DNA of 13,612 nt from an uncultured Lachnospiraceae bacterium (GTDB lineage Bacteria; Bacillota; Clostridia; Lachnospirales; Lachnospiraceae): positions 1-13,612 of the forward strand of contig CAJUTD010000080.1 of the NCBI GenBank assembly GCA_910589635.1, written 5' to 3'. Each line of letters opens with the position of its first letter. The stretch's first letter is position 1. A model generated the notes under the pieces. The model was not told where the DNA came from, did no database searches, and saw nothing but the letters and a program-made list of their open reading frames with translations. The position numbers were made by a program, and so were the translations under genes. Below, piece by piece: positions 1 through 6,019 of the stretch.

Positions 1-15
1 ATTAAAATTTGCATA

Positions 16-24
16 TGCTATAAT
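16..24 (+). promoter_or_regulatory. Extended -10 promoter of the antitoxin-like small RNA
   Basis: TATAAT at 19-24 is preceded by TG at 16-17 with one base between, which is an extended -10 element. The -35 region would lie before the window start, so it cannot be seen. A start of transcription near 31 is inferred. No open reading frame with a ribosome binding site follows before the terminator at 69-106, so the product is probably a short untranslated RNA. Confidence 0.6.
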
Positions 25-36
25 GCCAATAGGCAA

Positions 37-63
37 AAAGATATGACAGTTCCATGTGAACAC
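37..63 (+). repeat. Direct repeat copy A, inside the small RNA
   Basis: It shares three exact blocks with copy B at 221-248: AAAGATATGACA, TCCATGT and AACAC. They are separated by GT versus AAC and by one G/A difference, giving about 24 identical positions of 28. It lies near the 5' end of the inferred small RNA, where it would be free to pair with toxin mRNA. Confidence 0.85.
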
Positions 64-68
64 AGAAT

Positions 69-113
69 GAATCCCCAAACCGTAATAGCGTACAGTCTGG
101 GGATTCTTCTTTT
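69..113 (+). terminator. Intrinsic terminator of the small RNA, possibly shared by the toxin mRNA
   Basis: GAATCCCCA (69-77) pairs perfectly with TGGGGATTC (98-106) and is followed by the T-rich run TTCTTTTCTTTT on the plus strand. On the minus strand the same stem is followed by ATTCTGTGTTC, which is only weakly T-rich. It is a good plus-strand terminator and at best a weak one for the convergent toxin transcript. Confidence 0.75.
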
Positions 114-119
114 CTTTTA

Positions 120-139
120 TAGTGGCTAAGCACCCACTA
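120..139 (-). other. Hairpin just after the toxin stop codon
   Basis: TAGTGG (120-125) and CCACTA (134-139) form a 6-bp inverted repeat with an 8-nt loop, two bases past the stop codon of the small peptide gene. No T-run follows on the minus strand, so it is more likely an mRNA structure than a terminator. Confidence 0.4.
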
Positions 140-141
140 GG

Positions 142-240
142 CTATTTGTTGTCCTTTCGGTCACTGTCAAGCCATTTGATGATGTAGTGGCAGGCTACAC
201 CAGCCGCAACAGCGACTATAAAAGATATGACAAACTCCAT
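142..240 (-). CDS. Small hydrophobic peptide, putative type I toxin (32 aa)
   Basis: I translated this from the sequence. It is a 32-residue peptide that begins MEFVISFIVAVAAGV, continues ACHYIIKW and ends in the charged tail LDSDRKDNK. Residues 3-21 form one membrane helix. The ribosome binding site GGGAGGAGG (256-248) lies 7 nt from the ATG, so translation should be strong. Size and plan (one helix, then WLD and a charged tail) resemble the 33-residue Fst toxin and other par-type membrane toxins, but the sequence is not an obvious Fst match. Its start region is duplicated as copy A in a convergent small RNA, and its own promoter is an extended -10 at 287-295. The likely role is inner-membrane damage when antisense control fails; this is inferred from architecture. 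A non-toxic small membrane protein remains possible. Confidence 0.75.
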   Translation of the reverse strand: MEFVISFIVAVAAGVACHYIIKWLDSDRKDNK

Positions 241-248
241 GTAAACAC
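221..248 (-). repeat. Direct repeat copy B, over the toxin start codon
   Basis: This copy covers the last bases before the ribosome binding site, the ATG (238-240) and the first six codons of the small peptide. Copy A at 37-63 has the same plus-strand sequence, so the small RNA can pair with the toxin mRNA exactly where ribosomes bind. Confidence 0.85.
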
Positions 249-286
249 CTCCTCCCGTTGCCGGGTGTAGGTTGGACAACATGGAA

Positions 287-295
287 ATTATAACA
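287..295 (-). promoter_or_regulatory. Extended -10 promoter of the toxin gene
   Basis: On the minus strand TATAAT (292-287) is preceded by TG and one base (295-293). No good -35 is visible 17 bp upstream, as is common for extended -10 promoters. Transcription would start near 280, giving a leader of about 40 nt and, if the RNA ends at the 69-106 hairpin, an mRNA of about 210 nt. Confidence 0.6.
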
Positions 296-579
296 TATTG
301 TTGAATATTCTTCTATCTTTTTCTTAAGGGGCAACAATTAGAATTGTGGTTGTCATAATCCGATGCTCGCTATCATTATAGACTATCACTGCCACGAGAT
401 ATTTTCTTCGTGTAGTTGATATTTTCGATTTATTGTCTTTACTTTCCGAAAAAACATATTTTGAAATTTATCCTTATCTGGTTTCATACTTATTCTGATT
501 TCATTTATTATAAGCCATTACCACTGATTTTACAAAGCATCCCGCTGGCAATCATTCACGACAGAAGCCATAAAGCTTC
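296..579. other. Intergenic region between the toxin locus and the transport operon end
   Basis: I see no gene here. It holds a 14-bp palindrome (ACAATT AG AATTGT, 334-347) about 40 bp upstream of the toxin -10, which could be an operator. An inverted repeat AGAAGC/GCTTCT (563-568 and 575-580) touches the stop codon of the adaptor gene. It lacks a T-run, so it is only a weak terminator candidate for the minus-strand operon. The middle (about 415-540) is AT-rich and otherwise unremarkable. Confidence 0.5.
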
Positions 580-1794
580 TCAGCTCCACTCCTCGGCAAT
601 CCGCACTCGTTTCCCCTCCTTTACCTCCTTATTAGTATCAACTATAATTTTATCATCCTCCGATATATTGCCTTCCACTGCTGCATACTCGTCATTTTGT
701 TCGATTAACGTCACCGGCACATATTGGACAACAGACCGGATGCCGAGAATCGTTTTTTCCTCATCCACTACCATCACATAATAACCGGAACGCTCTTCGT
801 GTAACGCAGAACTGGGAACACATTTGCGGTATCGTTTGCTCTCTTTCGTAAAACCCAAAACTGCATTCCCCGTCCGGGAAAGAGAACCATCCGCCAACTC
901 AGCCGTTATCCGGTATGTTCCCTCTTCCCCCTCTCCAACCTTGCTGATTTTCACTCCCTCCAAAATAACGTCGTCATTCCCCATCTCCAAAGTTCCCTCT
1001 AACCCCTCTTCCACAAAAAGATTCTGATTTCCACCGACAACCCCTTCAAATTGGAACGGCTGGCTAAAGTCTTCAAATATCAACACTGGCTCCGCTGATG
1101 TAAGACTACCCGTGGAAATTGCACATGTAAATATGCTTCCAGCGTATTCGGCGCAAACCTGCCCTTTCGCTTCACGTAACAGATAGAGCTGCTGCAAAGA
1201 TTCCTCCACCTGCTTTTTCTCCATTTGCTGTATAAAAGCCGCATTACTTTCTTCTATTCCTGCGCCGCCGCTTCCTAGCCCTAAATCCCCGCTGCCAGAA
1301 CCCGTAACTGCTTCATTCGCCTGATCCGGCGTGACAATAGGGACATTGCCATCTCCCTCCACTGTCCCGCCCGCATGGAAATTTTGCAGGTCCGCCTGTG
1401 CTTGGGAAGCATGTTTCATATCTGCAATCTGCAAATCATATTTATGAATTTCCTGCTCCATCTGGGCAATCTTTGACTGTAATTCTTCCATATCAAGCGT
1501 AAATAACAAATCGCCTTTTTGCACAATGTCATTCTCCTGTACCCAGACATTTTCTATGCGCAGGTTCTCCTGGCAATATAGGGCGCGTCTTCCCTTTGTC
1601 ATCACGCGCCCTTTCACTTCCAACTCATATGTTAACTGCATTTCCGCCAAATTACATACCGAGGTCTGCGGAATTACATAAGAATCCACAACCCTTGACA
1701 GCAATGTCAGAAACGCCATCACAGACAGAAAAATCACAACGGCATGTTTTCCCCATTTGCAGGCAATTTGCCCGATTTCCTCTTTCAATTGCAT
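580..1794 (-). CDS. HlyD/MacA-type membrane fusion (adaptor) protein
   Basis: This 404-residue protein has one N-terminal membrane helix (about 19-36) and the layout of efflux adaptor proteins. A first lipoyl half (about 60-108) contains VQENDIVQKGDLLFTLD. Coiled-coil arms at about 102-130 and 182-212 are followed by the second lipoyl half (about 210-245) and a barrel (about 248-320). The membrane-proximal domain (about 325-398) contains VPSSALHEERSGYYV. The arms are short and are joined by a Gly/Ser/Glu-rich stretch (about 142-183) instead of a tight turn. The start is supported by AGAGGTG 6 nt upstream. It is the last gene of the operon, 13 bp after the MalG-like permease. Family members usually partner with an exporter, but none is encoded nearby, so its role with an importer-type system is unknown. 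Confidence 0.8.
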   Translation of the reverse strand: MQLKEEIGQIACKWGKHAVVIFLSVMAFLTLLSRVVDSYVIPQTSVCNLAEMQLTYELEVKGRVMTKGRRALYCQENLRIENVWVQENDIVQKGDLLFTLDMEELQSKIAQMEQEIHKYDLQIADMKHASQAQADLQNFHAGGTVEGDGNVPIVTPDQANEAVTGSGSGDLGLGSGGAGIEESNAAFIQQMEKKQVEESLQQLYLLREAKGQVCAEYAGSIFTCAISTGSLTSAEPVLIFEDFSQPFQFEGVVGGNQNLFVEEGLEGTLEMGNDDVILEGVKISKVGEGEEGTYRITAELADGSLSRTGNAVLGFTKESKRYRKCVPSSALHEERSGYYVMVVDEEKTILGIRSVVQYVPVTLIEQNDEYAAVEGNISEDDKIIVDTNKEVKEGKRVRIAEEWS

Positions 1795-1807
1795 CTTTCA
1801 CACCTCT

Positions 1808-2653
1808 CTATTTTTTCACGGCCATTGCTCCAATTCCCTCACTGACCGCCCCTTTTCCACCAAAAATAATCAAGATCATGGGAATCAAAACGATCAGTGA
1901 ACAGACAAATATGTATGAAATATTGTCATAACTGATTCCAGGTATATAAAGAGAATACGGCCAAAGCGCAGGCGTTTTCAGGAAAAGCAACGGCTGCTCC
2001 ACCATATTCCAGTACTCGATGACTCCCAGCAGCGCAGAAGCCTTAATTCCCGGCATAGCTAGAGGAATGCCCACATGATAAAACATGCGCAGACGACTGC
2101 TGCTTTCTAAAGAAAACGCCTCATAAACTTCTTCCGGCACGCCCAAAAAACTGCGATAAATAAGAAACACCGGAAATGTTGAAAACACCGCCGGCAATAT
2201 GACCGCTCCATGCGTGTCATTGATTCCCAAGGCGTCAATAACGATATAATTTGACAGCATTGTCACTTGAAATGGCAACAGCATCAATATCGTATAGAAA
2301 TAAAAGAGCAGGCTCGCAAGCCTGCCATGGCACCTGGAAAACCCCCAGGCAGCCGGCACAGCGATAAACATCTGCCCGACAACAATATAAGCCGTCAGTT
2401 TCACAGAATTCCAAAACACCACGTAAAATTCCGGCTCATAAAACAACGTCTCAACAAACCCCCGCAGGGTTGGAAACGCCGGAAACAACAGCAAATACGT
2501 GTTCCCTTGCCCGCGCAACACGCCTTTCAGATAAACGGATAATTCATAATCGCCGGTAACAGAACCTACCGCCAAAATGAAAACCGGAATGCATGAAATA
2601 ATGCATACGAAAACAATTATTAAAAATGTCAAAACAAAATATTTATTTTTCAA
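1808..2653 (-). CDS. Sugar-type ABC transporter permease, MalG-like
   Basis: This 281-residue integral membrane protein has about six helices. At 174-201 is the EAA loop of binding-protein-dependent permeases, here in the form EEVYEAFSLESSSR...IPLAMPG. The second and third positions of the canonical EAAxxDGA are changed, while the ending PLAMPG is kept. This loop contacts the ATPase. The start is TTG (2653-2651) with GGAG about 9 nt upstream, and it overlaps the end of the preceding permease by 11 bp, which suggests translational coupling. With the MalF-like partner it should form the membrane channel for the ligand bound by the upstream lipoprotein. The substrate cannot be read from the sequence. 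No ATPase gene is in the operon, so a shared MsmX-type ATPase encoded elsewhere is likely. Confidence 0.85.
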   Translation of the reverse strand: MKNKYFVLTFLIIVFVCIISCIPVFILAVGSVTGDYELSVYLKGVLRGQGNTYLLLFPAFPTLRGFVETLFYEPEFYVVFWNSVKLTAYIVVGQMFIAVPAAWGFSRCHGRLASLLFYFYTILMLLPFQVTMLSNYIVIDALGINDTHGAVILPAVFSTFPVFLIYRSFLGVPEEVYEAFSLESSSRLRMFYHVGIPLAMPGIKASALLGVIEYWNMVEQPLLFLKTPALWPYSLYIPGISYDNISYIFVCSLIVLIPMILIIFGGKGAVSEGIGAMAVKK

Positions 2654-3494
2654 GGTTCCACGCTCCTTTTTTCCGCAACGGCAAGACCATCACAGCGAAG
2701 ATACCAACCAGGACGACTGCGCCCGCCGACATTTTTTCCACCGACATATCCCGGAACCAGTTGTGGAATAAATGTTGTACCATGTAGATACTCCTATCTG
2801 GGTATTCGCCCGCCAACAAATAGCTCTCCCGGTACGATTTAAGCGTTGCCGTGACCGCCAATACAAACGCCGCTGATAACATTGGCCGCAGCCCCGGCAA
2901 TATTACATAACGAAATTTCGCAAAAGCCCCCGCTCCGTCAACGGCCGCAGCCTCATAGAGTTCCTCCGGGATCGCCTCCAGTCCAGCCAGCCACAGTACA
3001 ACGTAATAGCCCATATTTTTCCACAAGAATGTGGCGGCCAAAACCCAAAACGCAAAGGGAGAGTTCAGCCAATCCATGGAAATATCCAAATATGTATTGA
3101 TAAGCCCATTTTTGTGAAATACCATTTGCCAGACAAATATCAGAGAGGCGACTGGCGCCGCTAGCGGCAACAGGCAGATGTTCCGTAAAAACTGCCGCCG
3201 GCGCCCCAAGCTGCTGCTGCAAAAATGAATCACATTCGCCAATAATAAGGATATTATGAGCACCAATGGCACGCACACCACAAGGAAACGCCCCGTATTC
3301 CCCATTGCCAGACGAAAGGCGGGATTTTGGACTACCGTCTGATAATTATCAAACCAAGTAAATACTCTGCCTGTGGCATTCATAAAGGACCTCCTCACCA
3401 CATCTGCAAACGGCAGGAACACAAAGACAGATACCCCCGCAAGGCTTGGAATCAGAAACACAAACTCCCGCCAGTTACGAAAACTATTTTTCAT
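2643..3494 (-). CDS. Sugar-type ABC transporter permease, MalF/UgpA-like
   Basis: This 283-residue permease has about six membrane helices, the first at about 10-32. It has a well-preserved EAA loop at 177-203 (EELYEAAAVDGAGAFAKF, then ILPGLRP). It is the short UgpA/MsmF form without MalF's large periplasmic insert. The ATG at 3494 overlaps the end of the lipoprotein gene by 11 bp, with GGAG about 10 nt upstream inside that gene. The overlap sequence ATGAAAAATAG closely matches the next junction, TTGAAAAATAA. It pairs with the MalG-like permease encoded next. Confidence 0.88.
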   Translation of the reverse strand: MKNSFRNWREFVFLIPSLAGVSVFVFLPFADVVRRSFMNATGRVFTWFDNYQTVVQNPAFRLAMGNTGRFLVVCVPLVLIISLLLANVIHFCSSSLGRRRQFLRNICLLPLAAPVASLIFVWQMVFHKNGLINTYLDISMDWLNSPFAFWVLAATFLWKNMGYYVVLWLAGLEAIPEELYEAAAVDGAGAFAKFRYVILPGLRPMLSAAFVLAVTATLKSYRESYLLAGEYPDRSIYMVQHLFHNWFRDMSVEKMSAGAVVLVGIFAVMVLPLRKKGAWNLEK

Positions 3495-5784
3495 ACATCC
3501 ACAACTCCAAAGCTTTATAAATTTCCTCTACTGCCGCCTCAAGACTTTTCTCGCCCGCCAAATAACCGTCCGCCCCATTTTGTATCGCATCCATTACAAC
3601 CGTATTTTCCATGGCAGGCGTTGTCAGATTCGTTACGTCATCCTCTAACTTTTCCTTTACAAGCCCGGACGGCGCCTCGGCAAAAACGGCTTTATTTACG
3701 GGAAGCCCCATAATTACGGCATACATTCCATCCATAAAGATTTTCTGCTCTTCTTCGCTAAGCATAAATTGGAGAAATTCTCTGGCAAATTCCTGCTTCT
3801 GCGATTCGCTGTTGATTCCGGCAATGAGCGCGCTAAACACTCCCCTGGCTGCCACCTCATACGAACAATCCTCACGGACGATATCTTCAAAATCATGAAG
3901 GGAACTTAAATACCCTAAATCCATGGCCACATTTCCATACGTGATATTTGACACGTCCAAATTATTATCATTGGCAAAAACGTCATAGCTGTTGTCTGTC
4001 TCTTCTTCTTGGAAAAACAAAGATATCTCGTTTTCCGTCTCTTTCAATCTGTCATTAATTTTGCCCACAGTTTCTAAAAGTTCTCTTAACCCCTCCTTGG
4101 AAATTGTCTCGTCCTCCTTGGGAACTGCCCCATCCCCCTTTTGTATATCCGGCCAGTAAATGCTGAACATATAGCGCAGTAACCTTTGGTCTTGCCTGAA
4201 AAATGCCGGTAACCCTTCCGTCCTTTCAACAGCCGTCAACAAATCACTAGGCGACTCAATATGCGGTACCGTTTCCTTGGCTCCAACCAATACCGGAAAC
4301 TTAAAGGAGATGGGCGCTGCATACTGCGCACCGTCTGTCTGATATGCCTGAAAAATGTTGGCAAACCCGTCTTCCCCACTGATATAAGAAGCCAAATCAC
4401 CTTGCAAATCTTTAAGGATTCCTTTTTTCCCATAAGACTCCCAGGGCAATCCGTTCAATATGAGCACGTCCGGGCCGTCCCCTGCCATCATTTCTGTGTT
4501 CAGGATGCTGATGGCGTCCGCCTCCTCTTTGACTGCCGTATCATCCATGCCGACCTCATGTATCAACCGCACCTCTGGATGGCTCGACCGGAAATCAGAA
4601 ATCATCTTATCCAAGACGTAATTCTCTTTCAGAGAATACACAACTAGTTCATGCTCCGGCTGCGATGGCATTTCCTTGTCAAATTCATACCGTAATAACT
4701 CTATCTCCTCCCGGGCTGCACTCTGCACAAATAAAAGGAAAACATTCGCATCTACATGGCAAAGACGCTTTATGTCGTAACTGATATCCGAAAAACTGCT
4801 CAGATTCCCGTCCACCAAAAGCTCCGTCAACGTGATTTGGTTATCCGTGCCATAAATGCCGGTTCTATTACAGTAAAAGATTTTCTCTTCCTTGGCGTTA
4901 ATGTCCATACTGCTTAAAAAATTAGCTTCCAAAGGAATCGCCAGCTCCTCCAACTTCTCTCCGCTTTCTGCATCCAACACCACAACTGCCCCGCCATACT
5001 CGTTTAGATAAATTTTATCCTCATACAAGGCAATCTCCGCTACATTTGTCTTCTGCTGCCACAATACCCCGTCCTGCCCAGGCGCAAAACAAAAAACCTC
5101 AAACTCCGCACTCTGATCTTCCCCGGATTCGAACACGCCATAAATCTTCCCATCACCAGAAAGCAAAATTTGCCTCAAACCATAGCCCGACTGTAAATTT
5201 TCCTCCCGCGGCTGGGGCAGCGGCAATAGCAACGTGTGAACCTGCGCACCATCCTGCACATCTTCAATCTGAAAGTACGTATATTCCCCGACGGCATGTT
5301 CTTCGTCCAAAGAATCCTCAGACATTTTCCCGGCAGATACAACAATATCCTCTTCGCCAAAACTTGCGCTGACCACCCGGTAACCTTGCGGGAGCCATTC
5401 TGTGCTCAACTGCTTTTGTTCCCAGGAACTGCCGCCGTCTCCACTCTGCCAATAGTGAAAACTTCCTGGCTCACATTCAAACAATATGTGCACTGTGCCG
5501 TCTTCCCTGCATTGCACATCAAACAAACGGTTTGCAGAGAACGGCAAATCAACTTTTTCCTCCCGGTAGCGGCCCTTGTCAGCCTTACCTTCAGTCTGCT
5601 CCGCCAACTCCTGCCGGCTCCCGTCTTCTTCTCGACCATTTTCTGCCATACGCTCCAACTTCTGTCCGCCCTCTTTGGCTCCTTGTGATTCCCGGCCACT
5701 GCCACCCACAGGGGAGCAAGCCGCTGTAAAAACAAATATGACGATCAGCAGCAAAAGCTGCGCAGATGAACATTTCTTTTTCAT
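3484..5784 (-). CDS. Lipoprotein with propeller-like N-terminal half and solute-binding C-terminal domain
   Basis: This is a 766-residue protein starting at MKKKCSS, chosen because AGGAGG lies about 9 nt upstream of 5784. An in-frame ATG 14 codons earlier has no such site. A signal peptide ends in FTAAC with Cys23 as the likely lipidated residue, although the -3 position is Thr rather than Leu. A charged linker (about 28-78) follows. Residues about 79-375 are beta-rich, with an Asp-box (S114-G-D-G-G-S-S-W121) and blade-like segments such as VVVLDAESGEKLEEL. Residues about 378-760 read as a family 1 extracellular solute-binding domain (ELVVYSLKENYVLDKMISDF, then GDGPDVLILNGLPW). Ordinary sugar-binding lipoproteins are about 400-450 residues, so the front half is an extra domain, perhaps a second ligand or cell-wall contact. 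It is the first gene of the operon with both permeases. Confidence 0.82.
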   Translation of the reverse strand: MKKKCSSAQLLLLIVIFVFTAACSPVGGSGRESQGAKEGGQKLERMAENGREEDGSRQELAEQTEGKADKGRYREEKVDLPFSANRLFDVQCREDGTVHILFECEPGSFHYWQSGDGGSSWEQKQLSTEWLPQGYRVVSASFGEEDIVVSAGKMSEDSLDEEHAVGEYTYFQIEDVQDGAQVHTLLLPLPQPREENLQSGYGLRQILLSGDGKIYGVFESGEDQSAEFEVFCFAPGQDGVLWQQKTNVAEIALYEDKIYLNEYGGAVVVLDAESGEKLEELAIPLEANFLSSMDINAKEEKIFYCNRTGIYGTDNQITLTELLVDGNLSSFSDISYDIKRLCHVDANVFLLFVQSAAREEIELLRYEFDKEMPSQPEHELVVYSLKENYVLDKMISDFRSSHPEVRLIHEVGMDDTAVKEEADAISILNTEMMAGDGPDVLILNGLPWESYGKKGILKDLQGDLASYISGEDGFANIFQAYQTDGAQYAAPISFKFPVLVGAKETVPHIESPSDLLTAVERTEGLPAFFRQDQRLLRYMFSIYWPDIQKGDGAVPKEDETISKEGLRELLETVGKINDRLKETENEISLFFQEEETDNSYDVFANDNNLDVSNITYGNVAMDLGYLSSLHDFEDIVREDCSYEVAARGVFSALIAGINSESQKQEFAREFLQFMLSEEEQKIFMDGMYAVIMGLPVNKAVFAEAPSGLVKEKLEDDVTNLTTPAMENTVVMDAIQNGADGYLAGEKSLEAAVEEIYKALELWMYEK

Positions 5785-5826
5785 AATGCCCTTCCTCCTT
5801 CTCTTGTATGTTTCCCATCTTATCAC

Positions 5827-5859
5827 ATGATAAATTGCAAAGTCCTCTAAAAGTTCTCT
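5827..5859 (-). promoter_or_regulatory. Response-regulator box and -10 for the transport operon
   Basis: Read on the minus strand, AGAGAAC TTTT AGAGGAC (5859-5842) is a tandem pair of 7-bp half sites spaced 11 bp apart, the geometry of PhoB/OmpR-family boxes. The -10 candidates TTATCA (5833-5828) or TATCAT (5832-5827) follow 8-9 nt later, so the box takes the place of a -35. The matching site at 5960-5977 has the same orientation relative to the regulator gene. Binding by the adjacent OmpR-family regulator is inferred. Confidence 0.7.
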
Positions 5860-5886
5860 AACTATTACTCCGGCAGAGTAATAGTT
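5860..5886. repeat. Perfect 11-bp inverted repeat in the divergent promoter region
   Basis: AACTATTACTC (5860-5870) and GAGTAATAGTT (5876-5886) are perfect inverse copies around CGGCA. It abuts the response-regulator box and lies upstream of both inferred transcription starts. A DNA operator for a second, dimeric regulator is therefore more likely than an RNA hairpin. Confidence 0.75.
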
Positions 5887-5959
5887 GCCCGTCTTATCAA
5901 ATATAAAAATACATCCTTATCTTTTATTAAACGGAAAAAACAAAATTAAGATTGAGAAA

Positions 5960-5991
5960 AGAGGACTTTTAGAGAACTTTTTTGTTATACT
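5960..5991 (+). promoter_or_regulatory. Response-regulator box and -10 for the two-component genes
   Basis: AGAGGAC TTTT AGAGAAC (5960-5977) is the second tandem 11-bp-period box, followed 8 nt later by the -10 TATACT (5986-5991). There is no other good -35. It lies 29 bp before the regulator's ATG and implies positive autoregulation. Confidence 0.72.
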
Positions 5992-6019
5992 AAGAAGAAG
6001 ACGACTTGGGAGGATAATC

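Larger units (their letters stand above)
31..113 (+). ncRNA. Putative antisense RNA antitoxin (par RNA II-like)
   Basis: A transcript of about 80 nt is bounded by the extended -10 at 16-24 and the intrinsic terminator at 69-113. It carries copy A (37-63) of a repeat whose second copy (221-248) spans the start codon and first codons of the small membrane peptide gene on the opposite strand. The RNA is therefore complementary in trans to the toxin mRNA initiation region. If the toxin mRNA extends to the shared hairpin, the two RNAs also overlap there. This is the arrangement of RNA II in the pAD1 par locus: convergent genes, a shared terminator and direct repeats as pairing sites. The repeats, promoter and hairpin are seen; transcription and function are inferred. 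Confidence 0.6.

Noticed and set aside
398..412. Inverted repeat CACGA/TCGTG around 393-412 as a terminator
   Set aside because: It has only 5 bp with a 10-nt loop and no T-run on either strand.
416..781. Plus-strand open frame starting in the AT-rich gap and entering the adaptor gene region
   Set aside because: It has no ribosome binding site, has biased low-complexity composition, and its second half is antisense to the clear HlyD-like gene.
5785..5826. Longer N-terminus for the lipoprotein, starting at 5826
   Set aside because: The AGGAGG site and a proper signal peptide both point to the ATG at 5784. The upstream ATG would put charged residues before the signal and overlaps the inferred promoter -10.
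5885..6019. Longer N-terminus for the OmpR-type regulator
   Set aside because: The receiver domain starts exactly at MRILLIEDD (6020) behind a GGGAGG site. The upstream codons cover the regulator box and the -10.
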